DNA from: Desulfurococcaceae archaeon
GTDB taxonomy: Archaea > Thermoproteota > Thermoprotei_A > Sulfolobales > NBVN01
NCBI GenBank assembly: GCA_020833255.1
Contig: JAJHQR010000010.1
Location: 1 to 34,949, forward strand
Reading direction: 5' to 3'
Length of the DNA: 34,949 bases
Positions within the stretch are counted from its first letter, which is position 1, and every line of letters starts with the position of its first letter. The notes beneath the pieces were generated by a model. It was not told the DNA's origin, ran no database searches, and saw nothing but the letters and a program-made list of their open reading frames with translations. Positions 1-7,190 of this stretch are shown here, one piece after another. The position numbers and the translations under genes are program-made.

Positions 1-162
1 CTCCTCAATCATTGCTTTACTCTTAGTTGTCTCTAACTCAAGTTGTTTCCTGTCTCGTCGTGCGTGTCTCTGGGTCTGTAAAGGACTGGGCACTCGAAGA
101 TAAGAGCTTTGAATATCCTGTAGCAGAAAAGAGTGATTCCATGCTTGCTGAAACAATAAATT

Positions 163-1281
163 CTATGTTCCGTATTTTTTGCGTAGTATTTCTACTGCTT
201 TAGGTAGGAGAGTTTCTATTGGCTTATACTCTCCATTTTCAGTTTTTTCTATGAAGCTGTATTTGACTAAGTTTTGAAGTAGTGAGTTGAATCTGTTATC
301 CGGTATATACCCTGTAGAGCCTTCAGTGAAATGCTTTATTTCACTCCAAGATTTTAAGCCTAGTGAGATGGCCCGTAGAATCGCTATATATCTTTTGGGA
401 GAGTATTTAACTATTTTCTCTAGTTCGCTAGCTAGTAGCTTTGCCGCATCTTCTTCTACATGCTTCAATGCTTCAACATGGGTTAACCCGTATGTTACTC
501 TATAATATCCGTATAGAGATAGCCAACCAACTATGCCGTTGAGCTTATCTACGGTATCCTCGATTTCTTCTTCTTTAACGGCTATTCCGGCTTCATTGAA
601 GCCTTTCTTGAGAAAGTCTATGGATTGCTCTCTAGAGAATTTACTTAGTTTTATCTCGAGTCTTGCTCTACCAAATAAAGGTGAGTTTGGGTCGCTTAGC
701 TTTAAGAAGTCGCTTAGCACACCGACCTCACTGCCTGTGACCACGAATGTTACATTTTCTAGGGTGTCTATTGACCACGCGAGCAAGTCTCTCCATCGAG
801 GATAAGCCCTGAGTTCTTGCGCCTCATCAAGAACTATGACAACCCGTGTTTTTCGTTTCTTAGCCCATCTATTAGCATGCTCTAATACCTTAGTAGGTAG
901 CTCACCTCTCTTCTCTCTAATCCTCAACTTCAACATTCCTAAGTCTAGAGATTCCACATACTCTAACACATCACTAAGAAACTCTTTAACCCTGCCCTGA
1001 TAACTTTCATACCGCTTCAAAACCTCCCAAACAACCCCTAAGAGAATTTGAGGTGATAGAAAGGATGGGTCTGCAAGAAACCCCCTCACATCAATAGGGA
1101 TGAAAGGTATACCAAGCTCTGAGAGACCTACGTAAACAAGACTAGTTTTCCCCGCTCTTCTAACACCATAAACTATTATCAAGCCTTCACCAGCTTCAAC
1201 ACCTTTAAAGAATAATTGAAGTTCCTCTCTCCTATCATAAAAATCTTCCCCCCTAATTTTAGGTCTCCTATCAAATAACAC
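163..1281 (-). CDS. Archaeal AAA/STAND-type ATPase with C-terminal winged helix
   Basis: The 372-residue protein has a P-loop near residues 39-47 (GVRRAGKTS) and a hydrophobic Walker B strand ending in LDEAQE near 147-155. A sensor-like strand ending in TGSEVG lies near 178-185. This layout, and the N-terminal RREELQ stretch that precedes the P-loop, is typical of the archaeal ATPase family (Pfam PF01637). The C-terminal 110 residues are helical and read like a winged-helix domain. Family members are abundant, lineage-expanded archaeal NTPases of mostly unknown role, often next to mobile or toxin-like genes. The start is GTG, 1 nt after two tandem palindromes (1283-1319). A G-run within the nearer palindrome could serve as ribosome site. 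The gene is monocistronic, and a TATA-like stretch (about 1319-1327, reverse strand) lies just upstream of the palindromes. Substrate and partner are not recognisable. Confidence 0.85.
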   Translation of the reverse strand: MLFDRRPKIRGEDFYDRREELQLFFKGVEAGEGLIIVYGVRRAGKTSLVYVGLSELGIPFIPIDVRGFLADPSFLSPQILLGVVWEVLKRYESYQGRVKEFLSDVLEYVESLDLGMLKLRIREKRGELPTKVLEHANRWAKKRKTRVVIVLDEAQELRAYPRWRDLLAWSIDTLENVTFVVTGSEVGVLSDFLKLSDPNSPLFGRARLEIKLSKFSREQSIDFLKKGFNEAGIAVKEEEIEDTVDKLNGIVGWLSLYGYYRVTYGLTHVEALKHVEEDAAKLLASELEKIVKYSPKRYIAILRAISLGLKSWSEIKHFTEGSTGYIPDNRFNSLLQNLVKYSFIEKTENGEYKPIETLLPKAVEILRKKYGT

Positions 1282-1282
1282 G

Positions 1283-1319
1283 ACTTACACCCCCGTAAGT
1301 AACTTACGCCCCCGTAAGT
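1283..1319. promoter_or_regulatory. Two tandem palindromes overlapping the ATPase promoter and leader
   Basis: Two copies of ACTTAC-N6-GTAAGT lie at 1283-1300 and 1302-1319, a 19-nt period, with C-rich spacers (ACCCCC and GCCCCC). The second copy extends to a 7-bp arm (1301-1320). They sit between a TATA-like sequence and the GTG start of the ATPase. They therefore cover the expected transcription start and put G-runs with ribosome-site character in the hairpin loops. The layout is that of a cooperative operator; an RNA hairpin role is the alternative. Confidence 0.7.
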
Positions 1320-1461
1320 TATAAACTTTTATCAGAATTACAACATTACCAATATGAAGTCTAGTTTCTCCTTACTAAACAACACCTCAAGCTTATGCTA
1401 CGCTAAGATGCTAGAAACTTTCGTTCTAAATCGAGAAGAATATCTGAAACTTGGGTGTAAC

Positions 1462-1518
1462 CTGGTCTGCTAAGCCGGTGGGGGAATCCCCGCGCGGGTT
1501 CAAATCCCGCCCCCGGCG
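1462..1518 (+). tRNA. 3' fragment of tRNA-Ser(GCT), 5' half missing
   Basis: The segment reads as the last 57 nt of a class II tRNA. It has an anticodon stem CTGGT/GCCGG (two G-U pairs), anticodon loop CTGCTAA with GCT at 1469-1471, and a long variable arm with GGGG/CCCC. A perfect T arm follows (GCGGG-TTCAAAT-CCCGC, 1494-1510), then acceptor strand CCCCGGC and discriminator G at 1518, as expected for serine. The matching GCCGGGG 5' acceptor strand and the D arm are absent from the upstream 140 nt, and no CCA is encoded. It is therefore a partial tRNA: most likely an attachment-site remnant left by an integrated element, or possibly the 3' half of a split tRNA. The sequence between the ATPase and this fragment (1321-1461) shows nothing else recognisable. 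Confidence 0.6.
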
Positions 1519-1616
1519 CTCACCCCACCCACTGAAAGCCCCTCCTTAGTGTGAGGAGATGCTTTAAAGCTTATGATTCTCTGTTACGATATTTTGTTCT
1601 TGCTTTCGAGTGTGAA

Positions 1617-1700
1617 GCGGGTTTAGCAGGCCATGAGCCCGCGCCTTCCCAGAGCTGGCGGCGAGTCCTCAAACCATGATGCCGCGCCCGAAGGGGGGCT
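1617..1700. ncRNA. GC-rich structured segment, candidate non-coding RNA
   Basis: About 84 nt of very high G+C lie within an A+T-rich gap. Stems that can form include GCGGG/CCCGC (1617-1621 with 1638-1642), CGCC/GGCG (1642-1645 with 1657-1660), GCGGC/GCCGC (1658-1662 with 1681-1685) and a CCC-GAAG-GGG hairpin near 1687-1696. In hyperthermophiles such islands often mark stable RNAs. A TATA-like TTTAAAG stretch (1563-1569) lies about 50 nt upstream on the + strand. I do not recognise it as tRNA, RNase P RNA, SRP RNA, or a C/D or H/ACA guide. Strand is undecided. Confidence 0.35.
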
Positions 1701-1740
1701 GTATAAATTTTGGTATCATTAATTTCTATGGTAGCCCGGT

Positions 1741-2562
1741 ATGAGGATTCAAGTTGTAGGGGTGAGCGGCTACAGTGTTGAGGGATTGCTTTCCGCAATT
1801 TCAAGACTTTATCGAAGAGAGCCTCTCCCACCACACTTCTACCTCGTGTACGACCTAATCTACGAGCAGGAGAACGTAGATGTTGTCATCGAGCTTGCTC
1901 AGGACGGTGAGATAGGATCCTACGTGCTTGTTTGGAAGTATGGGCGTGGCGGCGTGGTGCACGTATGGGGTGATAAGGGTCCTGAGCTCCTACAGCATGT
2001 CTCGCCGGATATCACGAAGCCTCATATAGTGGAGCTCTACAGTGTCAGGGAGGAATTCATAGAGCGTGTGTCCTCATTCTTATTATCGGCAGGGTTCAAG
2101 GAGGTTGAGGTTAAGAGATTTCATGACATGATCTGCACGGAGGAAGTATTTAAGCCTAGCGCAAACGAACACATAACGGTTAGATTAAACCCTAGTTATG
2201 CCGAGATTTTCGCAGAGTTCGTGAGGCGTAGAGGCGAGGAAATAACTCTCGAGGAAGCTAGGGAGAAACTAACGAAGAGAGCATACTACGGTGTGTTGGT
2301 GGGGGACAAGCTCGCATCAGCGGGGGCTGTGTGCGCGAAACTCCCAGAGATGGGACTTATCTGTGACGTGTATACTGGGGAGGAGTTCAGGGGTAGGGGG
2401 TACGCTACGGCAGTGACCTCGGCCGCCACCAGGAAAGTAGTATCTTCTGGAGCAACCGCGTTTCTCTGTGTCGAGGAAGGCAACGAGTTAGCTATAAGGA
2501 TCTACAAGAAGCTAGGGTACAGCATCCTGAGAACCAGGCCGTGGATAGTTGCTAAACCATGA
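1741..2562 (+). CDS. GNAT-family N-acetyltransferase with divergent N-terminal half
   Basis: The C-terminal 130 of 273 residues form a GNAT fold. A strand pair around residues 182-205 is followed by the acetyl-CoA loop EEFRGRGYA (Q/RxxGxGxA pattern) near residue 214, a helix, the strand AFLCVEEGN and the terminal ELAIRIYKKLGY motif typical of FR47-like enzymes. The N-terminal 140 residues have no clear match but keep alternating strands and helices, so a degenerate second GNAT half is possible. The acceptor is unknown. The ATG follows a TATA-like TATAAATTTT (1702-1711) by about 30 nt and has no good Shine-Dalgarno site, so the transcript probably has a very short leader. The gene stands alone. 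Confidence 0.82.
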   Translation: MRIQVVGVSGYSVEGLLSAISRLYRREPLPPHFYLVYDLIYEQENVDVVIELAQDGEIGSYVLVWKYGRGGVVHVWGDKGPELLQHVSPDITKPHIVELYSVREEFIERVSSFLLSAGFKEVEVKRFHDMICTEEVFKPSANEHITVRLNPSYAEIFAEFVRRRGEEITLEEAREKLTKRAYYGVLVGDKLASAGAVCAKLPEMGLICDVYTGEEFRGRGYATAVTSAATRKVVSSGATAFLCVEEGNELAIRIYKKLGYSILRTRPWIVAKP

Positions 2563-2715
2563 AGCTATAATTATGGAGAGGGGAGCGCGTTCTCACATCA
2601 CTATGCTGTGTTTCGACGTATTCTATAACTCATGAATAATTTAATCACTAACCTTACTGTTTCCGCGTCTCGGATGAGGCATCGCGTAGCAAAAGGTTTA
2701 GCGAGTAACTGAAGT

Positions 2716-2985
2716 CTATACGACAACGGAGATATTAGCTTTTCTTAGCAATTCTCTGAAATCCTCTAGGTCTAAACCTGCTAGTTTAGCTGAAGTTCTT
2801 ATATCGCCTGTTTCAATATAGTACTTCAACGCGGCTCTCAATTTCGGAGGTAATGTCTCTATGAAACCCCAATCAACACTCTTTCTTCGAATCTCCTAGC
2901 CTCTTCCTCTAGTCTATACCACTTCTCTAGCTTGCTCAAGGACCTCCACCAAGATACTATCCCTATCAACTTCTTAAATCTATGC
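2716..2985 (-). pseudogene. Frameshifted small helix-turn-helix gene (antitoxin-like)
   Basis: The reverse strand from 2874 to the TAG at 2716-2718 reads DWGFIETLPPKLRAALKYY, then ETGDIRTSAKLAGLDLEDF and a short tail ending NISVVV. This helix-turn-helix resembles UPF0175/VapB-type archaeal antitoxin proteins. Just upstream, helical charged coding (EEEARRFEE, then EVLEQARE further up) continues in other frames, which implies at least two frameshifts. No intact start is seen, and the upstream side abuts the insertion-element remnant at 3028-3145. I infer a dead toxin-antitoxin-type gene. The rest of the 2563-3175 gap shows no gene. Confidence 0.5.
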
Positions 2986-3027
2986 CGATCTTTAACAGCA
3001 GTGTGCTCGGGAAATTAATGAAGCTGT

Positions 3028-3145
3028 CTGACCTCCACCCACACTAGCAAGAACCTCACTCTTTAGGGCGGGAATGTTTGGAATTACACCCTCTCTTCTT
3101 GAGGGTTCAGTCCCGGACCGGGTCTCCGACTCATTATCCCTACCC
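3028..3145 (-). mobile_element. Decayed right end of a TnpB-type (IS200/IS605-like) element, copy B
   Basis: Read on the reverse strand, this piece contains GGAGACCCG, CCGGGACT, AACCCTCA and AAGA blocks in order, and ends in GGTGGAGGTCAG. The same blocks occur in the same order at 31003-31110 on the + strand (copy A). Copy B has diverged in its middle and lacks any preceding transposase coding. The GGAGGTCAG terminus and hairpin-rich GC content fit the right end, and the guide-RNA (reRNA/omegaRNA) portion, of archaeal tnpB elements. That family assignment comes from memory of such ends and is an inference. Confidence 0.5.
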
Positions 3146-3175
3146 TAAGCAGTGAAAGAAAATGGGGTGAAAGTT

Positions 3176-5260
3176 TCATGAGGTTCTGGTTCTGCGGTTC
3201 CACCCCATTATATCGTTTGCACAAATGATTCCCGATATCACTGCTCCCTCCACTCCGCCTCCCGGGAATGTTGAGGCACCGACTAGGTACAGGCCTTTAA
3301 TCGGTGTTTTGAAGTAGGGTTTCTTAGTCTCTATTGATTGGTCGAAGGAGTATATCGCTCCTTCAGGCATCGAGGTGTATCTCTCGAGAGTTTTCGGTGT
3401 TGCAGCGTCTTGGACCACTATGTGTTTGCTTAGTTCTGGAATGACTTTCTCGGCTTTCTTGATTAATTCTTCCGCACGTGCTTTCTTTTTCTTAACGTAC
3501 TCCTCAGTCCCTCTCTCAGGGAAGTCGTGGTAGTTAGCGAATGTTGTTATAGTAACGCTTGCCTTACCCTTAGGCGCTAGACTTGAATCAGCGTTTGAGT
3601 TCACGACTATGTGGAGTTCTTCATCCAGGTCTATTATGATTGTTGGGTAGCTGGAGAGGTCCATGTCCACCCCGAGGAATACCATGAATGCTGATGGAGA
3701 CATCCTCAAGCTCTTCACATACTCAACAAACCCCCTATCAAGACGTTCCTCACCCACAAGCTCTAGGAAAACCTCTCTCGCGTTAGCGTTAGCCACGACT
3801 ACGGGCGCTTTAAAAATCTTGTCCCCACACCTAACCCCCGCAACCCTCCCGTCCTCAACTAAGATTGCGTCAACTCTATGCTTAAGCAGGACTTTACCGC
3901 CATGATCCTCGATAAACCTCCTCAAGACTTCCGCGAAATTCTGAGCACCCCCCCTAGGGTAGTAACCGCCGTAGAGGAAGTAGGATATGGAGGCCGTGAG
4001 AGCACTTGCGGCAAGCACTTTATCCGGTTTAGAACCAACATACCCTATTAGAGCGCATAGTAATGTCTTAAGATCTTCGTTCTCGAAATACTCGTCAAGC
4101 TTTTGCTTAAGGGTCTTGTTCATCCAATCGTAGAAGTGTGGGTGCTCTTTCGGGTAGTCTAGGAGCTTCCTCTCCCCATAAACCTTCACGATGAGCTCAG
4201 CCGGTAGTGGAGCCCCGTATAGGTGGGCGTCCCGATAGCACTCCTCATAGGCTATCCGAGCTTCATCGAAAAAAGCAACAATATTTTCCTTTTCCTCCGG
4301 GAACATCCCCGCGAGGAGCTCCACCAGCTTGCTCAGGTCGTTAGGCACGTCGATCACCCTACCCTTAAAGATTATTCTCCTCGTATTCCTCACGAACAAA
4401 TCATCTTTCTCAAGCCAGAGCTCTCCAAGAAGGTACGTGAGAGGGCCTCTCTCCCATAACCCGCTCACGTCCTCCACGCCAGTATTGAAGACAAAGCCTC
4501 TTCTCCTAAATGAGGAGCAGTAACCGCCTACCTGATAGTGTTGTTCTAAGACCAAAATCTTATAACCATTCTTAGAGAGTAGCGCGCCACACGTTAAACC
4601 GCCTACGCCCGCTCCAACAATAATCACATCATACTCGCCCTCCCCCTTAGGTTTCCTCGGATCTACCTCAACCAACCAATCATACTTCTTAAACTCTCTG
4701 TAAGCACGGCGCGCAGGACCCTTTATCGGGTAGGTCATCGAGAACGCGATGCCGAGAACTATTAAAGTATTTGAAAGGATCACGCTGAGGGGTGGTTTGA
4801 GAAATAGGTATGTGATCGCACTCACTAAAAATACGGCGGCCCAAACCCCTGAAATCACGTTATTTATCGATAGAAAAAGACTATCTCTCCAGTAAACCTC
4901 AGGGTAATCTCTCTTGGAGACCTGGAAAGTAAACGGTTGCTTAATAGCTAGGGAGAACACCGCCATTAAAAACAGAGCTAGATAGCCGAGAAAACCGCTC
5001 TTCTCGACAAACACGTTCAAACCGAAAGCAAACACGGCTACGACAGCAACACTAAAGTAGAGGACAGCGGCGAAGTCCATCAAGCTAAACTCTTCCCTGA
5101 GTAGTTGAGGAATGATGATAATGATAGAAACCACGAAGGCTGCGACAACTCCCACCCCACCAGTAAAACCGCTTAAAACCCAGTAGAGAATCCAGGGTAT
5201 GAAGGAGAGAAGAATGTAGAGTTGTCCTGGAACCCTCCTGCCACCGCTCGCAGCGTTCAT
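3176..5260 (-). CDS. Membrane-anchored phytoene-desaturase/CrtISO-like FAD oxidoreductase
   Basis: The 694-residue protein joins six predicted membrane helices (residues about 12-30, 35-54, 62-84, 89-106, 131-152, 157-178) to a soluble FAD domain. The dinucleotide fold starts near 211 (DVIIVGAGVGGLTCG) and ends in LEQHYQVGGYCSSF, the hallmark of phytoene desaturases and carotene isomerases. The C-terminal motif GLYLVGASTFPGGGVEGA is the matching FAD-closing motif. Family members desaturate or isomerise polyprenoids or carotenoids. The substrate here is unknown, but a membrane isoprenoid is likely. The usual family length is about 500 residues, so the membrane domain is the odd part. Start is ATG with an adjacent GAGGT; a promoter candidate lies at 5295-5304. 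No carotenoid synthesis genes are nearby. Confidence 0.78.
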   Translation of the reverse strand: MNAASGGRRVPGQLYILLSFIPWILYWVLSGFTGGVGVVAAFVVSIIIIIPQLLREEFSLMDFAAVLYFSVAVVAVFAFGLNVFVEKSGFLGYLALFLMAVFSLAIKQPFTFQVSKRDYPEVYWRDSLFLSINNVISGVWAAVFLVSAITYLFLKPPLSVILSNTLIVLGIAFSMTYPIKGPARRAYREFKKYDWLVEVDPRKPKGEGEYDVIIVGAGVGGLTCGALLSKNGYKILVLEQHYQVGGYCSSFRRRGFVFNTGVEDVSGLWERGPLTYLLGELWLEKDDLFVRNTRRIIFKGRVIDVPNDLSKLVELLAGMFPEEKENIVAFFDEARIAYEECYRDAHLYGAPLPAELIVKVYGERKLLDYPKEHPHFYDWMNKTLKQKLDEYFENEDLKTLLCALIGYVGSKPDKVLAASALTASISYFLYGGYYPRGGAQNFAEVLRRFIEDHGGKVLLKHRVDAILVEDGRVAGVRCGDKIFKAPVVVANANAREVFLELVGEERLDRGFVEYVKSLRMSPSAFMVFLGVDMDLSSYPTIIIDLDEELHIVVNSNADSSLAPKGKASVTITTFANYHDFPERGTEEYVKKKKARAEELIKKAEKVIPELSKHIVVQDAATPKTLERYTSMPEGAIYSFDQSIETKKPYFKTPIKGLYLVGASTFPGGGVEGAVISGIICANDIMGWNRRTRTS

Positions 5261-5294
5261 ACCTCATCGACTACCTGTTTAAACAGTTTTCACG

Positions 5295-5304
5295 AATTTA
5301 TAAA
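5295..5304 (-). promoter_or_regulatory. TATA box for the flavoprotein gene
   Basis: The symmetric ATTTATAAAT lies 35-44 nt upstream of the ATG at 5260 on the reverse strand. At the usual 25-nt spacing, transcription would start about 15 nt before the start codon. Confidence 0.5.
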
Positions 5305-5386
5305 TCTAGTAGGTAGGGATAGAAGAAATTACTTGATTTACGCTAATCCCTTTCCGTGTGAACGTAATGCGTTATTCATTTTAAGA

Positions 5387-6325
5387 TTAAGATATTATCT
5401 CCTCTACACTCACACCTTTCTGAACCCTCAGTAGTGCTAGCGCCGCGCCCACAAATACTAGAATCCACGCCGTGAGTATGAGCCACAGCGTTAGCGGATC
5501 CACTGTTTGGTGAGTGGTGGTGCCTAGCCAGCTACTAAGTTCGGGATCCGTTCGCCACATCATAGTTGCTGGGAGATCTAAGGCTATTGAAGTTCCTGAG
5601 TAGTAGTGGTAGGTTAACAACATGATTAGGTTGAACGGAGAGAGGTGTAGCAGGCCGCTCCCCACGTATATTCCCGCCATTCCAAGAGCGTAGCTCAGTA
5701 GGAACGGAACGAAGCTAATCATTCCTAGTAGTTTTGGTTTCCTCAACACAACTACTAAGAGAGCTAAGGTCGTGGAGAAGAAGAATGTAAACACTCCTCC
5801 GACGGCGGTGGTTGCGAAGACCCCTAGCAAGTTCTTTGGGAGTATGAGTTTCGACAGCTCGTGGAATCTGTAGCTATACACGACTATGGTTGAGGCTATT
5901 AGTATTCCCGCCGCAACTAAGGAGACCGTTACCGCGGCTAGAGTTAAGCCCGCATAAAACCTGGTGGGTGACGCCCTCGAATACTTTGTGAGGTATCGTA
6001 TAGGTATGGTGGAGTAGTATACGTAATAGACTAGCCCTATAGCAATCGACGCGAGTGAGTATAGCGCGATCCCGCTATACCAACCCGCCGTGTAGTAGAA
6101 TGTAGTTTTACTCCACGCATCCTCTAAAATCGATTCAAAGCCCGGCATACTTGAGGGTATGTGACTTGCGAGTTCCTCTCTAAGCGAGTCTTTCGTCATC
6201 GTTGAGCCGAAAACAAAGGCGCCCATCACTAGCCAGAACAGCATGAAGAACACTGCCCAAAACCAGTAGTAGGGGTCTTTAAGCAGGCTCCTAAGGTAGA
6301 ACTTGCATGTCCTCAATATCGCCAT
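5387..6325 (-). CDS. ABC-2-type transporter permease
   Basis: This 312-residue protein has six hydrophobic segments and a large extracytoplasmic loop after the first helix (residues about 35-75), as in ABC-2 export permeases. It starts 13 nt inside the upstream ATPase gene (6313-6325 shared), so the two are translationally coupled and form one exporter. The last segment, with AWILVFVGAALALL, is followed by a short charged tail. No substrate-specific motif is visible; such pairs commonly export lipids, drugs or peptides. Confidence 0.78.
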   Translation of the reverse strand: MAILRTCKFYLRSLLKDPYYWFWAVFFMLFWLVMGAFVFGSTMTKDSLREELASHIPSSMPGFESILEDAWSKTTFYYTAGWYSGIALYSLASIAIGLVYYVYYSTIPIRYLTKYSRASPTRFYAGLTLAAVTVSLVAAGILIASTIVVYSYRFHELSKLILPKNLLGVFATTAVGGVFTFFFSTTLALLVVVLRKPKLLGMISFVPFLLSYALGMAGIYVGSGLLHLSPFNLIMLLTYHYYSGTSIALDLPATMMWRTDPELSSWLGTTTHQTVDPLTLWLILTAWILVFVGAALALLRVQKGVSVEEIIS

Positions 6326-7104
6326 GCCAGCACCTCGTACAGCTTATCCAGTGACTCAAGACTTGTGAGAGGGGTTCCAGACGATTTAGATAGGTATACG
6401 TCGCCTGTCTTCAGCTTTATAGTGATCCTAACGTCTTTCACAGGTTCTCTAGAGACCTTTAACTCCTCTAGCTCCCCAGGTTTTAGCGGGCCGTAGACCG
6501 ACCCCTCAACCATCAGGTAGGTATCCCAGTCTGGGAGTGCTTTAAGCAACCATGTTGAGTGAGTGTCCATGACCTTAACCCCTCTCACCCCCAATATCTC
6601 CTTAAGCATTGCGACTCTCCTAGCCGGGTCTAGGTTCTCGAACGGTTCATCTAGCAATACGTATTTCGCTTTAGTAGCTAGAGCAATCGCGTTCAAGACG
6701 ATTTTCCTCAACCCGGCTGAGAGCTCGTGAAGTCTTTTCTCAAGTACTTCCGCGCCTCCCAACCTACCAACGAGATCTTTAAAGTACTCGTAGTCACCCC
6801 CGAGTATGTCTAAGTAGTATGAAGCAACGTGCTTAACCGGTAACCTGGACGATACCACGACTTCCGGAAGATTAGCCGCGACTAACCCGGGAAGACCTCT
6901 CACAGAATCCACGTCTAAACCGTCAATCAAGATCCTCCCCTTCTTCGACACGGTGATTCCTAGCACTACTCTCATTAACGTCGTTTTCCCGGACCCATTC
7001 GGGCCCAGGATTATCGTGTTGTTAGCGATCCTCAAGTTAATTCCTTTAAGTACGTAATCACCTCTTCTATACCCAGCATATAAGTCCATGAATTCTATGC
7101 TCAA
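6313..7104 (-). CDS. ABC transporter ATP-binding protein (exporter partner)
   Basis: A single nucleotide-binding domain. Walker A is ILGPNGSGKTTLMRV. The signature is LSAGLRK, in place of canonical LSGGQ. Walker B is YVLLDEPFENLD and the switch histidine is in MDTHS. I place the start at the TTG at 7102-7104, preceded by GGGGGTG at 5 nt spacing, which gives LSIEFMDLYAGY as N-terminus. An upstream in-frame TTG at 7137 would add 11 residues but lacks such a site. It is followed by the permease with overlapping ends. The unusual signature is common in small ABC-2 exporters and does not by itself suggest inactivity. Confidence 0.85.
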   Translation of the reverse strand: MSIEFMDLYAGYRRGDYVLKGINLRIANNTIILGPNGSGKTTLMRVVLGITVSKKGRILIDGLDVDSVRGLPGLVAANLPEVVVSSRLPVKHVASYYLDILGGDYEYFKDLVGRLGGAEVLEKRLHELSAGLRKIVLNAIALATKAKYVLLDEPFENLDPARRVAMLKEILGVRGVKVMDTHSTWLLKALPDWDTYLMVEGSVYGPLKPGELEELKVSREPVKDVRITIKLKTGDVYLSKSSGTPLTSLESLDKLYEVLAWRY

Positions 7105-7190
7105 GATAGCACCCCCGAAACCGCGGGATCTCCTCAAGACATAGGTTAGGAACGGGTCTAAATAGCTTACGTGCGGGTCTTCACGTATCT

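Noticed and set aside
1-99. Reverse-strand open frame running off the left edge, with helical, charged reading (RKQLELETTKSK)
   Set aside because: Only about 31 codons from a GTG at 91-93, no ribosome site and no family match; too short to call a gene.
1610-1690. Possible second tRNA: reverse strand has CTGCTAAA and CTCAT loops closed by GCGGG/CCCGC
   Set aside because: No T arm or acceptor pairing can be built around the hairpin, and the loop is 16 nt; not a tRNA on either strand.
1571-1834. 87-codon reverse-strand frame
   Set aside because: It runs through the GC-rich island and into the GNAT gene; its composition follows the structured DNA and it has no recognisable domain.
5085-5267. 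60-codon reverse-strand frame overlapping the flavoprotein N-terminus
   Set aside because: It is an out-of-frame shadow of the membrane-domain coding sequence.
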